A stretch of 50,009 nt of DNA, taken from assembly GCA_025360525.1 (NCBI GenBank), contig JANYCA010000029.1, forward strand, positions 1 through 50,009, read 5' to 3'. Every line of letters begins with the position of its first letter. Position 1 is the first letter of the stretch. A program made the position numbers and the translations under genes. Shown one piece after another: positions 10,166-20,812 of this stretch. The notes under the pieces were generated by a model, which saw only the letters and a list, made by a program, of their open reading frames with translations, was not told where the DNA came from and searched no databases. Source of the stretch: Chitinophagaceae bacterium (lineage in GTDB: Bacteria > Bacteroidota > Bacteroidia > Chitinophagales > Chitinophagaceae).

Positions 10166-11422
10166 ATGGTAAAAAGAAAAACGATACTAAATTGGATGCT
10201 GACTACTTTATGGGTTACCATAGGTGCAGGTGTTATTGTATTGTTGGTAGCAGCAGTTAAAAAAGAATCGAAGCAAAAATGTACCGGCCTAAACGTTGTG
10301 GTAAAAGGTGTTAGCAATAATTTCTTTGTAGATAAAAATGATATCCTGGTTGCCATCAATCAATATGTGGACGGATCACCCATTGGTCAGGCGGTAAATC
10401 TTCTCAACCTAAAAGATTTAGAAAGCGACCTCGAAAAAAATATCTGGGTAAAAAAAGCCCAATTGTTTGTAGATAATAACGCTGTATTGCAAGTGATCGT
10501 AACAGAAAGAGAACCGGTAGCAAGAATATTTACAAGCACTGGGGCTACGTTTTACATTGATAGTTCCAATGCCATGCTGCCCTTAAGCGAAAAGTATTCA
10601 GCAAGGTTGCCGGTGTTTACCAACTTTCCTTCCGAAAGTGGAGTGCTGACAAAAGCAGACAGCCTCCTGATAAAGGACATAGCTGTGATAAGTAAAATAG
10701 TACAAAAAAATCCATTCTGGATGGCGATGATTGAGCAGGTAGATATTACACAACAGAGGACATTTGAATTGGTTCCTAAAATTGGCAACAGTCTCATCAA
10801 CTTTGGTGATGCAACCAATGCCGCAGAAAAACTAGATAGACTATTGTTGTTTTACAAACAGGTATTGGTAAAATGTGGTTGGGACTATTACAGTTCCATT
10901 AGTGTGCAATTTGCTAACCAGGTAGTCGCAAAAAGAAAAGGTGCAGAAGATAAAACAGCCGATTCGTTACGTACCCTCCAAATGATGCAAATGATTGCCT
11001 GGAACGCAGAACATCTTGCCAATGATTCAGCACAAACTATCGTGCTGGATAATGAAAAAAACACAACCAATGTTAGCCTGATACAACAATCAATTGAAAG
11101 AGATGATAATGCAGAATCGGCTGGTGGGCTTGAAACCATAAAGCCTCAGGGAATACCTGTTATTGTTCCCGTATTAAAGAATCCGTTACCCGTGAAAAAC
11201 AAACCTGTTACTGGAATACCAACAGCTGTAAAACATACCACCGGTAAGCCGTTGGCACCAAAACCAGTGTTTACAAAAAAGGTTGTAATTGTTAAAAAGC
11301 TCGTAACCGGCAAAGCAGCATCAGCGAAAAAGCCTGTTTCAACTCCGGTTAAACCGAAGCCGGTAATACCAAAATCAATAATGCCAAAACCTGTAGTACA
11401 AAAGCCAAACAATGAATATTAA
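10166..11422 (+). CDS. ftsQ: FtsQ/DivIB-type division protein with Lys/Pro-rich C-terminal tail
   Basis: Single-pass membrane protein of the divisome that links early and late division proteins. One membrane helix lies near residues 12-32 after a short basic N-terminus. A POTRA-like region follows (about 40-115), with the family pattern IWVKKAQLFVDNNAVLQV and the REPVARIF segment. The beta domain is near 115-250. The last 90 residues are low-complexity, built of loosely repeated KPV/KPxxxK units, and unlike the rest. The place between murC and ftsA supports the call, since sequence conservation of FtsQ is weak. Tail function is unknown; a charged linker to peptidoglycan or to partners is a guess. 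Confidence 0.85.
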   Translation: MVKRKTILNWMLTTLWVTIGAGVIVLLVAAVKKESKQKCTGLNVVVKGVSNNFFVDKNDILVAINQYVDGSPIGQAVNLLNLKDLESDLEKNIWVKKAQLFVDNNAVLQVIVTEREPVARIFTSTGATFYIDSSNAMLPLSEKYSARLPVFTNFPSESGVLTKADSLLIKDIAVISKIVQKNPFWMAMIEQVDITQQRTFELVPKIGNSLINFGDATNAAEKLDRLLLFYKQVLVKCGWDYYSSISVQFANQVVAKRKGAEDKTADSLRTLQMMQMIAWNAEHLANDSAQTIVLDNEKNTTNVSLIQQSIERDDNAESAGGLETIKPQGIPVIVPVLKNPLPVKNKPVTGIPTAVKHTTGKPLAPKPVFTKKVVIVKKLVTGKAASAKKPVSTPVKPKPVIPKSIMPKPVVQKPNNEY

Positions 11423-11520
11423 AATAATAAGACTATAAAAAATTAACATAAAAAATCTCCTCAACTGAACTTTAAAAGTTGAAGTAAAATACACAAACAC
11501 ACAAAAACACACATACAACT

Positions 11521-12957
11521 ATGAGTAGCGAACAAACCCCAACACCAACATCAGAAAGCACTGTGGTTAATAACAATCCCGTTATCGTTGGCCTCGATAT
11601 CGGTACTACAAAAATTGCGGCTATAGCAGGTCGTAAAAATGAATATGGAAAATTGGAAATACTGGGCTTTGGCCGTGCCAACAGCAACGGCGTGCAGCAT
11701 GGTATGGTACTAAATATAGATCAAACAATCAAAGCTATTCAAAAAGCTTTGGAAAACTGTTATGCATCAAACCCTACACTGATTTTAGACGAAGTTTATG
11801 TGGGTATTGCCGGCCATCACATAAAGAGCTTACAAACAAGGGGCGACATTGTTCGGCAACATACAGATGATGAAATTCGCCAGGAAGAAATTGACCGGTT
11901 GATAGAAGACCAGTATCGGACTTATATACCAGCCGGCGACCAGATTATTGATGTAATTCCGCAGGAATTTACAGTTGATAATTTTCAAAATATCCCTAAC
12001 CCTATCGGTTACAGTGGTGTAAAAGTGGGAGCAAACTTTCACATTATTACAGGCGATAAAAATGCGATCCGAAACATAAAAAGAAGTGTGGATAAAGCTG
12101 GCTTGCGCACGCAGGATTTGGTGTTGCAGCCATTGGCTTCAGCAGCCGCAGTAATGTGCGACCAGGATTTGGAAGCCGGAGTGGCCATTGTAGATATTGG
12201 TGGTGGCACTACCGACCTGGCAGTTTTTTATGAAGGCATTTTAAAGCACACCGCAGTAATACCTTTTGGCGGTGAAAATATAACAACGGATATTAAAAAC
12301 GGGTTGGGTGTTTTAAAAACCCAGGCCGAACAAATGAAGGTACAATTTGGTAGCGCCTTAAGCGATGAAGCTAAAGCAAATGCCTTTATAACCATCCCGG
12401 GTTTAAGAGGTATGCAGGCCAAAGAAATAAGTGTAAAAAACCTTGCAGGCATTATCCAGGCACGTATGAGTGAGATCATGGATTTTGTAAGTTTTCATTT
12501 AAAACAAGTTGGCCTCGATACCAGGTTACTCAATGGTGGTATCATTTTAACCGGTGGTGGTTCACAATTAAAACACCTCATTCAGTTAACTGAATATGTA
12601 ACGGGACTAAATGCAAGAATTGGTTATCCAAATGAGCATTTAGCAGGTGGCCATATTGAAGAGTTAACCAAGCCAATGTACAGTACCTGTATAGGTTTGA
12701 TATTAAAAGGTTATAACGATTACGAGAACAAGAACAAACAGTTTGAAGAACGTTTCCGCAAAATTGAAGTGCCTGCGGCTTTGCAGAAAGCAGCGGTTGA
12801 CGAAGTGCTTGCTACTTTGGAAGCAGAACAAACAGTAATAGCCGAAGAACCGGCAATGCCCCAGATTAAAGAGCGTAAAACTTTAAAAACTTTTATGGAT
12901 TCTTTTAAAAACGGATTGCTCGAACTATTTAAGGAAGAAGGAGATGCTCAATTATAA
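11521..12957 (+). CDS. ftsA: FtsA, actin-like membrane anchor of the Z ring
   Basis: Actin-fold ATPase that tethers FtsZ to the inner membrane. The phosphate-1 loop VGLDIGTTKIAAI is near 23-35, the second phosphate loop VDIGGGTTDLAV near 224-235, and the adenosine motif ILTGGGSQL near 341-349. The 1C subdomain replaces the actin 1B position. The C-terminal segment (MDSFKNGLLELFKE) reads as the amphipathic membrane-binding helix, joined by a linker of about 60 residues. The 98-bp leader after ftsQ is A/C-rich and contains a small TCAACT/AGTTGA hairpin (11461-11482). Confidence 0.95.
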   Translation: MSSEQTPTPTSESTVVNNNPVIVGLDIGTTKIAAIAGRKNEYGKLEILGFGRANSNGVQHGMVLNIDQTIKAIQKALENCYASNPTLILDEVYVGIAGHHIKSLQTRGDIVRQHTDDEIRQEEIDRLIEDQYRTYIPAGDQIIDVIPQEFTVDNFQNIPNPIGYSGVKVGANFHIITGDKNAIRNIKRSVDKAGLRTQDLVLQPLASAAAVMCDQDLEAGVAIVDIGGGTTDLAVFYEGILKHTAVIPFGGENITTDIKNGLGVLKTQAEQMKVQFGSALSDEAKANAFITIPGLRGMQAKEISVKNLAGIIQARMSEIMDFVSFHLKQVGLDTRLLNGGIILTGGGSQLKHLIQLTEYVTGLNARIGYPNEHLAGGHIEELTKPMYSTCIGLILKGYNDYENKNKQFEERFRKIEVPAALQKAAVDEVLATLEAEQTVIAEEPAMPQIKERKTLKTFMDSFKNGLLELFKEEGDAQL

Positions 12958-13144
12958 AAGCTACCATCATCCTCCCTGTTTATCGCACGGGGTAAAAGCA
13001 AAAAGGAATAGCATTTAGCTCTTTAATTATACTAACCATTTTTAGTCTTTCAATTTATATTCATAACTGAACATAAATTAAAAGAGTAAGATTTTTAAAA
13101 CTGCCTTAATTCCTGTTGGAGGTTTAGAGGCCAATATTTTAATT

Positions 13145-15088
13145 ATGATACATTTTGATTTACCCAAAGAACAGTCTTCTATACTCAAAGTAATTGGGGT
13201 AGGGGGTGGTGGCAGCAATGCCGTTAACCATATGTACGCTCAAAATATTGAGGGGGTTAACTTTATCATCTGTAATACAGATGCACAGGCCATTGCTCAA
13301 AGTAAAGTGCCTAATAAAATTCAGTTAGGCCCGCATCTTACGCAAGGGCTGGGTGCCGGTGCCAATCCTACTATTGGCAGGCAGGCAACAGAAGAAAGTT
13401 TGGAAGAAATAAAGCGTATCCTGGAGGTAAATACCAAAATGGCATTTATTACTGCAGGTATGGGTGGCGGTACCGGAACAGGTGGTGCACCCATTCTTGC
13501 AAAAATCTGTAAAGACCTCAATATACTTACAGTGGGTATCGTTACCACTCCCTTTGCATATGAAGGTAAAAAACGGCTGGCACAGGCAGAGGAAGGTATT
13601 AGTTTGTTGAAAGACCATGTTGACACTTTGCTGGTAATCAGCAACGATAAATTGCGTCACCAGTTTGGTAATTTAAAAATGAAGGAGGCGTTTGCCAAGG
13701 CTGATAATGTATTGGCTACAGCTGCCAAATGTATTACCGATGTAATAAACAGTACCGGTCAAATTAATGTGGATTTTGCAGATGTATGCACAGTAATGCG
13801 GAATGGTGGAGTAGCCATCCTGGGCAGTGCAACTGCTGAAGGTGAAAACAGGGCACAGGCTGCGATAGAAAACGCATTGAACTCTCCTTTATTAAACGAC
13901 AATGATATCAGAGGTGCCAAATGGATATTAATCAACATCAACTCCTGCGAAGGCGAGCATGAGTTTACGATGGATGAAGTGGAAGTAATACAAAGCTACC
14001 TGTTGAGCCAGGCCGGTGAAGATAGTGATGTGATTTTAGGACTTGGGTATGATAATACCCTTGGTGCTTCATTAGGTATAACCCTTATTGCTACTGGTTT
14101 TGAGCACAAAGATCCTTTTGCAAAAACAATTAATCTGCCAAAGGCAGAAAAGAAAACGGATAAAATTGTAATGCCTTTACAGATGCCTGTAAAAGAAGAT
14201 GTAAAAGCAAAGCAACCAACTTTTCAGTTTGATATTGAAGAAGTAGTAAAAGAAGAACCTGTAATTAACATAGAGCATAATTTAACTGAGAAACCAATTG
14301 TTGCGAATGAAGAAAAGATTGTATCAGTACTTGAAATGCCTGAATCCTACAATACAGCGCCTGATGCACCGATGATAGAAATGAAAGAGGTCCTTGCAGA
14401 GAAGATGCCTGAAACCCCTGTGAAAAGTGTCCCCATTTTTTTTGAAATTTCTTCATCAACAGACCAGTTACCTGTTATCGAATTTGAAATGCCGGAACCA
14501 ATTCAACCCAAGGCTCCGGTTACTAATAATGAACCAGAAAACCCCATGACAGCTTTTTTGTCCGGGTCTCAAGAAGCTAGCGCACCCACTGTTTCGTCAC
14601 CAGGGGGATATTTGGCAAAACCCTTGAATATATATGTTCAGGATAAGCCTAAACCAGAGTCCAATACTACCGAGGAGCTAACCCCATTGCAAAGTAAATT
14701 GCAGGAAGACGAGCCAGCTTTCGAAATGCAATTGGTGGTTAAAGATTCCCATCAGGCGGCGGAGGAAAAGCCACAACAAAATCAAATCCAGTCCATCATG
14801 TTGCCCAAAGTTGAGGAACCTGCTCTGCAGGACGAAACTGAGGAGCTCAGGCGCCGGGCTACGGATCGAATTGCAAAACTGCGTAATTTGTCGTTTAACA
14901 TTAATGCAGCCGATCCTAACAATGAGTTTGAAACTGTGCCGGCATACCTTCGCCGCAATATGGAACTGCATAGTTCCATTGCAGATGTAGAAAGTTTTTA
15001 CAGTAACTACACGGTGAAAACAGATGCCAACAACCAGGCAGAAATCAGCACCATCAATAGTTTTTTAGACGGTAAAAAACCAGATTAA
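13145..15088 (+). CDS. ftsZ: FtsZ, tubulin-like division GTPase with long linker
   Basis: Polymerising GTPase that forms the Z ring. The GTPase core (residues about 10-325) has GGGGSNAVN, NTDAQA, and the tubulin signature GGGTGTG (about 107-113). A variable linker of roughly 240 residues, rich in E, P and V, follows. Near the C-terminus is the region conserved in Bacteroidota, RRRATDRIAKLRNLSF and VPAYLRRN, which fits the peptide that binds FtsA and other partners, followed by another 40 residues. At 647 residues it is longer than enterobacterial FtsZ (about 383) because of the linker. It is the last gene of the cluster; a hairpin follows at 15109. Confidence 0.96.
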   Translation: MIHFDLPKEQSSILKVIGVGGGGSNAVNHMYAQNIEGVNFIICNTDAQAIAQSKVPNKIQLGPHLTQGLGAGANPTIGRQATEESLEEIKRILEVNTKMAFITAGMGGGTGTGGAPILAKICKDLNILTVGIVTTPFAYEGKKRLAQAEEGISLLKDHVDTLLVISNDKLRHQFGNLKMKEAFAKADNVLATAAKCITDVINSTGQINVDFADVCTVMRNGGVAILGSATAEGENRAQAAIENALNSPLLNDNDIRGAKWILININSCEGEHEFTMDEVEVIQSYLLSQAGEDSDVILGLGYDNTLGASLGITLIATGFEHKDPFAKTINLPKAEKKTDKIVMPLQMPVKEDVKAKQPTFQFDIEEVVKEEPVINIEHNLTEKPIVANEEKIVSVLEMPESYNTAPDAPMIEMKEVLAEKMPETPVKSVPIFFEISSSTDQLPVIEFEMPEPIQPKAPVTNNEPENPMTAFLSGSQEASAPTVSSPGGYLAKPLNIYVQDKPKPESNTTEELTPLQSKLQEDEPAFEMQLVVKDSHQAAEEKPQQNQIQSIMLPKVEEPALQDETEELRRRATDRIAKLRNLSFNINAADPNNEFETVPAYLRRNMELHSSIADVESFYSNYTVKTDANNQAEISTINSFLDGKKPD

Positions 15089-15108
15089 TTTTTTATAGTG
15101 TGTGTTTT

Positions 15109-15144
15109 AGCCCCTTGCTGCAAAGTGAGGGGCTTGTGTTTTGT
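15109..15144 (+). terminator. Hairpin after ftsZ, likely end of the dcw operon
   Basis: AGCCCCT and AGGGGCT pair around a short internal loop (15109-15134), followed by a T-rich but interrupted tract. It begins 21 bp after the ftsZ stop. The weak T-tract makes it an imperfect intrinsic terminator. Confidence 0.6.
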
Positions 15145-15403
15145 ACAAGCTGTAGTTGTAGAACTCCTGATTTATCACAAACTAAAATCCATACTTTTCA
15201 TTTTTTTTGTCCAGGCATCTGAACCCTGAATAAGCATCGTTGCATCGCCCTCTTGTACTTTTGAATGTATGGCAGCGCTTCCAATTTGCGAACAACTCTT
15301 TAATTTAAAAGCAAGGGTTAGGGGTTCTGAGTTTTAAAACAGCAGTGGTAAAGGGCTTAAAAAATTATATTTTAAAAGAATCAAAATCTGAATAACCTAC
15401 ATT

Positions 15404-15434
15404 AAAAAAACCGGATACTAAATCCGGTTTTTTT
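15404..15434. terminator. Bidirectional intrinsic terminator between ftsZ and the T9SS cargo gene
   Basis: The stem AACCGGAT / ATCCGGTT surrounds a short ACTAA loop and is flanked by an A-run on the left and a T-run on the right, so it can work on both strands. It lies 18 bp beyond the stop of the minus-strand cargo gene. Confidence 0.85.
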
Positions 15435-15451
15435 ATGATGGCTTTTTGCTT

Positions 15452-18409
15452 TTATAATTTGCTGATTTTCTTAACCAGTACATCATCTGCCAGGTTAATT
15501 TTTATCACATACATTCCTTTACTCAGCAGATCTGTTGCGATCGAAAGCGTATTGTTGCCAGCTGCTACCATCATCGTTTTAACAATGATCGTTTTGCCAT
15601 TAATATCCGTTACGGTAATAGTGGCTTTATCAGCTGCATCTGCATTAAGCACTATGTTTAACTTGTCTTTTACTGGCAATGGGAAAAAAGAAATATCTGC
15701 CGTTCCGTTATTTCTTACACTTTTTACGGGACTATATTTAATTGAATTTGCAGCATCTGTCATTCTTAAACGATAGTAATTAATGCTTTTCAATGGTGCA
15801 TTGTCAGTAAAAAAATAGTCTATCGTTGTGCTGCTGTTGCCGGATGCTGCAACCTGGCCAATAGAAGAAAAATTACGTCCATCTTTGCTGCGTTCAACAA
15901 CAAAATTTCTTGCGTTATTTTCCTGGCTTGTGCTCCAGCTTATTTTGTTAATGTTGTTCATCCTTTGAGCAGTAAAGTTTATTAAAGTAACAGGCAGTGC
16001 TGTTTGCGGTGCAGCAAATAACAAAGCCAGTGGTGATCCAAACATAGAGCCCCTGTTTCCATTGAACCGATATAAAATCCCTTTTGTTCCCAAATTATTT
16101 TCAATACCAACTGTGCAAAAATTGGTAATAGCGGTAGCGACAGGAGTGGAGCTTTCTGCATCGTTGTATTGAATTAATATATCGCCATTTACTTTTAAAA
16201 TAATCTGGAAAGTGATATAGTCTGTTGGTGAGCCCAACCGGTGCGCATGAAAGAATGTGATTACAAATTGTGATGCATCGCCGCCATAATAGGTATGTGC
16301 ATCCGGGTAGAAGGATGGCGTGTTATCAAGGTCAGTTAGTGAACCGGCGATATAATTTTGTATTCCTGATGCTAAAGGAATTGTTACCGGCGTCGATTGA
16401 ATAGAAGCTGCGATCCCGGTAGAGTTAGTGAAACTTATCCATCCGTTTGAACATATCCAGAATTGGTTATAAGTATTTCCAAAGTACTTAAAGGGAAATG
16501 GAATTGTTATTGGAGTTGCAGATACAACATCATCCCCGTCACTACCCCAGTTTACTTCATTGGTAGTTTCTGTAATCCAGCTGTAAGTAGGCCTTATAGG
16601 CGAAGGAGTGGCGCAAATGGTAGAGTTAGCAAAAGAATAACCACCACTTGTTGGGGTAGAGTCTGAATAACTGTAATTATCGGTGGTGAATACATTTATA
16701 ATCGTATCGTTATTTGTTGCAGCATCTGTTGCAAGGCTTGTATAAACAATTGCAGAATCGGAGCCGGTAACTGAACCGGTAAATGGTGCGAAATATATTA
16801 TTTGTGTTTCTCCTGAAATAAGACTCAATGGTTTTGTATCTGTGTAAACAGTAGTGCCAGCTTGCCTGATCGAAAAGGTTGCATTGAACGGAGTTGTTTG
16901 ATTATTGCTTCCAAAATTTGATACAGATGCCTGTGGAACAAGTCCGCAATTATCAATAGTAGTGGAAGAAACCGGGTTTTTAATTGCACCAATGCCCACA
17001 TCGTTGGCAACAGTTAATCTTGGCTCAATCATAAGCCGGTATGGGTTACTGGGTGAAAAATCATGCCAGACTGTACTGTTTGGATCAGTAACAAAAAAGG
17101 TATTGACTCTTACAGGGTTTTCCGACTGAGCTGCAAATTGTACATTGGTAAGGCCGGTTTGTCTTACACCTATAAACAAGGTGTCAGTCAATGGTATCGC
17201 TGGACTAATGGGTATTGTGAAAAGACCTGTCGTACTGGTTTGTTTCAACGATTCCCACAATAACGCTCCAGGTAAACCGGTGCCGGATTTATCCCACACA
17301 CCTATTTTAAATGGCTGCCCGCCGGTTACAAAATATACCCCCACCTGGTTAATGCTGGTAGGCACTGCAGTTATTATTTTAACAGCAAAATCAATGGTAT
17401 TGCCATTGTTTCCAACCGAATTGGTTGAAACATTACCGTAAGCATAATTATAAGAGTTGCTGGTTATTTCCTGTGCTACAGACCGGGTATTGTCAGCCGG
17501 AAAATCATCGGCCGGCATGGAAACGTTTACAGTGTTATTTCCAACTACCGTTGGCGTAAAGGGAGCAAAAGTAACTACAGCAGAGGCTCCTGATGCCAAC
17601 GACGATATAGTCTGCATATCAGAAAAACTGTTGGCTCCAGAAATATTTAAGGTTACAGAAAGGTTATTAATGGTGCCACTTCCATTGTTAATGATATTGG
17701 CTGAAACTACCTGTGGCACTGCAAACGGAATGGGTAATTTGCCCAGTGTGTAAACCTGCGTTATCGCCGCATCGTTGGTATTGATATGTCTCAATTGTAT
17801 TTGTGGTCGGAATGCTGAGGCTGTTAAACTAGTAGTGCCTGATACGGGTAACCCGGCAGAATTGATTCTTCTACACGTTAAAGCAGTGGCGTTGGTGTTG
17901 TTCCCTTTGGCGCAGAAAAAATTGTAAGCGCCATGATTTATTCCGTCAAAACGCTCAATCAATATCTGCAAATTATTTCCCGCTGTTCTTACAAAAGGTG
18001 TAGTTAAATCAACGCCTGCCCATCCTAGTGTGCTGGCTGTGTAGGAGCCATTAAACACCAGTGTGTAACCGGCAGTATTATATACACCAGTTGCAAAAGT
18101 AGTATTACCCAGTGATACGTCTTTAAGGTATATTTTATAACTAGTGGCTGTGGTAGGAGTGCCCAGAATGTTAACGTTAAAATCTATGTGATTGATTGCG
18201 GTTGCCGCAGCAGTAAAATTGGTTGAACCAACTTCGGTTTCTGTATAGATACTCTCCAGTACATGATAGTTATTATTGCCTATTATAATATTTACTGAAC
18301 TGCTGGGATTGGCAGTTATTTGAACCGTTTGCCCAGAGGCTGAAATGTTGATTAAAAGGATACTTAGTAAAAAGCAAAATTTGTTTTTGAGGGGTATAAA
18401 TTTTTTCAT
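15452..18409 (-). CDS. Secreted protein with C-terminal T9SS sorting domain
   Basis: Large exported protein (about 986 residues) of unknown exact role. From the ATG at 18409 it has a typical signal peptide: KKFIPLKNK, a hydrophobic core, and a cleavage region ending ISASGQ. An upstream ATG would add 17 residues and spoil this, so it is not preferred. Two CARDB-like segments (PQVVSANIINNGSG and a later ASVSNFGSNNQT region) suggest adhesion-type beta domains; a central PFPFKYFGNTYNQFWICSNG segment is common in secreted Bacteroidota proteins. The last 80 residues (from FFPLPVKDKLNIV to LVKKISKL) match the type A sorting domain that directs T9SS export and surface attachment. The T9SS core genes lie 2.4 kb away. 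Confidence 0.85.
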   Translation of the reverse strand: MKKFIPLKNKFCFLLSILLINISASGQTVQITANPSSSVNIIIGNNNYHVLESIYTETEVGSTNFTAAATAINHIDFNVNILGTPTTATSYKIYLKDVSLGNTTFATGVYNTAGYTLVFNGSYTASTLGWAGVDLTTPFVRTAGNNLQILIERFDGINHGAYNFFCAKGNNTNATALTCRRINSAGLPVSGTTSLTASAFRPQIQLRHINTNDAAITQVYTLGKLPIPFAVPQVVSANIINNGSGTINNLSVTLNISGANSFSDMQTISSLASGASAVVTFAPFTPTVVGNNTVNVSMPADDFPADNTRSVAQEITSNSYNYAYGNVSTNSVGNNGNTIDFAVKIITAVPTSINQVGVYFVTGGQPFKIGVWDKSGTGLPGALLWESLKQTSTTGLFTIPISPAIPLTDTLFIGVRQTGLTNVQFAAQSENPVRVNTFFVTDPNSTVWHDFSPSNPYRLMIEPRLTVANDVGIGAIKNPVSSTTIDNCGLVPQASVSNFGSNNQTTPFNATFSIRQAGTTVYTDTKPLSLISGETQIIYFAPFTGSVTGSDSAIVYTSLATDAATNNDTIINVFTTDNYSYSDSTPTSGGYSFANSTICATPSPIRPTYSWITETTNEVNWGSDGDDVVSATPITIPFPFKYFGNTYNQFWICSNGWISFTNSTGIAASIQSTPVTIPLASGIQNYIAGSLTDLDNTPSFYPDAHTYYGGDASQFVITFFHAHRLGSPTDYITFQIILKVNGDILIQYNDAESSTPVATAITNFCTVGIENNLGTKGILYRFNGNRGSMFGSPLALLFAAPQTALPVTLINFTAQRMNNINKISWSTSQENNARNFVVERSKDGRNFSSIGQVAASGNSSTTIDYFFTDNAPLKSINYYRLRMTDAANSIKYSPVKSVRNNGTADISFFPLPVKDKLNIVLNADAADKATITVTDINGKTIIVKTMMVAAGNNTLSIATDLLSKGMYVIKINLADDVLVKKISKL

Positions 18410-18574
18410 TTTTTTAGATTTAATACCGAAAGGTACTTTTTTTATTACTGATTTTGGCAATTACGATCTTAAAAAAATAATCATGTCATAAAATGAGCTA
18501 TAGACATTTATTGTGTAGAATAAGTTATTTATTTGCTTTATGGTACGGTTTTACGGACTATAGAAAATAAATTT

Positions 18575-20656
18575 ATGCCGGAGGTATATAATCATTCAAC
18601 ACCTAATCAACTAATTCATGAAACAAGTCCCTACTTGTTACAACATGCCTACAATCCTGTAAACTGGTATCCCTGGGGTGCCGAGGCATTGAAAAAAGCG
18701 GAAGCGGAAGATAAAGTTATATTAGTAAGCATTGGCTATTCGGCCTGTCATTGGTGCCACGTCATGGAAAGAGAGAGTTTTGAAGACATTGCAACTGCTG
18801 CCATAATGAATGATCATTTTATAAACATTAAAATAGACCGGGAAGAAAGGCCGGATCTTGACCACATTTATATGGATGCTGTTCAAGCCATCTCTGGCAG
18901 CGGGGGTTGGCCACTCAATGTTTTTCTTACGCCCGATGCTAAACCCTTTTTTGGGGGCACCTACTTTCCTCCTGTAAAAGCTTTCAACCGATCTAGCTTT
19001 ACCGATGTGCTGCAGGGGGTAGCAGCCGCATGGAAAGAACGAAAGCACGAAATAATAGCACAAGCGGAAAATCTTACAGATCATATAAATAAATCAGGCA
19101 GTTTTACTTACCAACAGTTAAAATTGGATGGAATCGATCAGGAGAATTATTTTACGCTGGAAAATGCCGGAGCGATGTATGAAAGCATCGCTAAAACCGC
19201 TGATACCGTGTGGGGTGGCTTTGGTAAAGCACCAAAATTTCCGCAAACTTTTACCATACAATATTTATTGCAATACCATCATTTTACGCACAACCAGGCG
19301 GCATTAAAACAGGCATTGCTTTCTATCGATAAAATGTTGCAGGGGGGTATTTACGACCATGTTACCGGTGGTTTGGCAAGATATAGTACAGACGATGAGT
19401 GGCTGGCTCCCCATTTTGAAAAAATGTTGTATGATAATGCCTTAATACTCCTGGTTCTCTGCGATGCATTTCAAATTTCTAAAGAGTTAAATTATAAGAA
19501 AGCCATTACTAAAACCATTGATTTTGTTTTGCACGAGCTGAGAGATGCGGAAGGCGGATTTTACTCGGCGCTTGATGCAGATAGCGAAGGCGTTGAAGGG
19601 AAGTATTATGTGTGGGATAAATCAGAAATAGAAAATTTACTGGGAGATGATGCTGTTTTATTCTGTGACTTTTTCGACGTATCGGCGCAGGGTAACTGGG
19701 AACATAAAAATATATTGCGGATATTAAACCCCATCGAGCAATTCACCAAAGAAAAAAAACTTGACCTTGAAGTTTTTGAAAATAAAATCAACAGTTGCCT
19801 GCATAAATTATCTATTGCAAGAATTGATAGAATAAAGCCAGGACTTGATGATAAAATTATTTTGGGCTGGAATGCGCTCATGCTGAAAGGGCTTGCCAAA
19901 GCGGCTATCGTATTGGGAGATAAAACTTATTTACAGCATGCTATAAATAATTACAACTGCATCATAAATAGGTTAATGGTTGATGCAACTACGGGTGAAA
20001 TGTTTCATACGGTTAAAAACGGAAAGGCAAAATTTACTGCATTTCTGGATGACTATGCATTTTTCATAGACGCCTGTGTACAACTATATGAAGCCACTTT
20101 TGAAATAAACTACCTAGATAGGGCTAAGATGGTCTGCAGTTTTGTTTGTGAGCATTTTAGTGATGATGAAAAGCTGTTTTTTTATTTTACCCCTGGCACG
20201 CAGCAAGATGTAATTATTCGAAAAAAAGAGGTGTACGATGGGGCTATTCCATCGGGCAACTCAGTAATGGCCGGTAATCTTTTAAAACTGTCAGTTATTT
20301 TTGATAACATGGAGTGGGGCGAGAGGGCGAATAAAATGCTTAAAGCAATTGCGCCTGCCGCAATTAAATATCCTGGTTCCTTTGGAGTTTGGGCGTCTTT
20401 GCTTTTACAGCAGCAGAAAGGTGTTTATGAAATTGCCATCACAGGCCCTGCATCGTTATCAATGGCAATGGAATTATCTGCCAATTATTTTATTCCTAAC
20501 AAGATAATAATGGCATCTGCTTCCTACCAAACGGAGTTACCTATGTTGAAAACAAAACAATCAAACGATTCAACACTCATATATGTATGCAAGAAATATG
20601 TGTGTGATTCGCCGGTACAAACTATACCTGATTTGTTAATAATGCTCAATAAATAA
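18575..20656 (+). CDS. Thioredoxin-domain protein of the DUF255/YyaL (SSP411) family
   Basis: 693 residues, matching the family of bacterial YyaL and animal spermatogenesis-associated protein 20. The N-terminal DUF255 thioredoxin-like domain starts [20 protein letters not shown] and has the redox motif CHWC (within [10 protein letters not shown]). The rest resembles a six-hairpin (alpha/alpha)6 glycosidase-like barrel, with [16 protein letters not shown] and [14 protein letters not shown] as landmarks. The biochemical role of the family is not established. I chose ATG 18575, which gives the family-typical start; a longer non-ATG frame begins at 18533. It stands alone between the divergent T9SS cargo gene and gldK. 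Confidence 0.9.
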   Translation: MPEVYNHSTPNQLIHETSPYLLQHAYNPVNWYPWGAEALKKAEAEDKVILVSIGYSACHWCHVMERESFEDIATAAIMNDHFINIKIDREERPDLDHIYMDAVQAISGSGGWPLNVFLTPDAKPFFGGTYFPPVKAFNRSSFTDVLQGVAAAWKERKHEIIAQAENLTDHINKSGSFTYQQLKLDGIDQENYFTLENAGAMYESIAKTADTVWGGFGKAPKFPQTFTIQYLLQYHHFTHNQAALKQALLSIDKMLQGGIYDHVTGGLARYSTDDEWLAPHFEKMLYDNALILLVLCDAFQISKELNYKKAITKTIDFVLHELRDAEGGFYSALDADSEGVEGKYYVWDKSEIENLLGDDAVLFCDFFDVSAQGNWEHKNILRILNPIEQFTKEKKLDLEVFENKINSCLHKLSIARIDRIKPGLDDKIILGWNALMLKGLAKAAIVLGDKTYLQHAINNYNCIINRLMVDATTGEMFHTVKNGKAKFTAFLDDYAFFIDACVQLYEATFEINYLDRAKMVCSFVCEHFSDDEKLFFYFTPGTQQDVIIRKKEVYDGAIPSGNSVMAGNLLKLSVIFDNMEWGERANKMLKAIAPAAIKYPGSFGVWASLLLQQQKGVYEIAITGPASLSMAMELSANYFIPNKIIMASASYQTELPMLKTKQSNDSTLIYVCKKYVCDSPVQTIPDLLIMLNK

Positions 20657-20780
20657 ACTTTTGCAGTTCAATTGTACAATATTTTGATTTTGATAACGTT
20701 TCTATTTTTTGTGTTTTGTTATTTTTATGAAAAACTTTTATAATCCATTGCACCAGATGTTCTTAAACCAAAATAATCAT

Positions 20781-20788
20781 TACATTTG
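20781..20788 (+). promoter_or_regulatory. Candidate -7 promoter box of gldKLMN
   Basis: TACATTTG fits the Bacteroidota consensus TAnnTTTG and is 25 bp before the gldK start. No good TTTG -33 element lies at the usual distance, so this rests on the -7 box and position alone. The same octamer precedes queA. Confidence 0.45.
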
Positions 20789-20812
20789 CCCATACCCCCA
20801 AAGTTAAAAACA

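Larger units (their letters stand above)
15089..15451 (+). other. 363-bp ftsZ to T9SS-cargo convergent gap
   Basis: No supported gene. Besides the two terminator hairpins listed separately, it has a TACTTTTG box at 15256-15263 that fits the Bacteroidota -7 pattern, followed by a 22-codon open frame (15269-15337) without recognisable features. No -33 partner at the right distance was seen, so I do not call a promoter or a gene. Confidence 0.55.

Noticed and set aside
13321..13660. Long antisense open frames opposite ftsZ and the mur genes
   Set aside because: They are mirror effects of the codon use of the true genes and have no recognisable domains or start signals.
15269..15337. 22-codon gene after a TACTTTTG box
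   Set aside because: Too short, no conserved features, no -33 element; likely chance.
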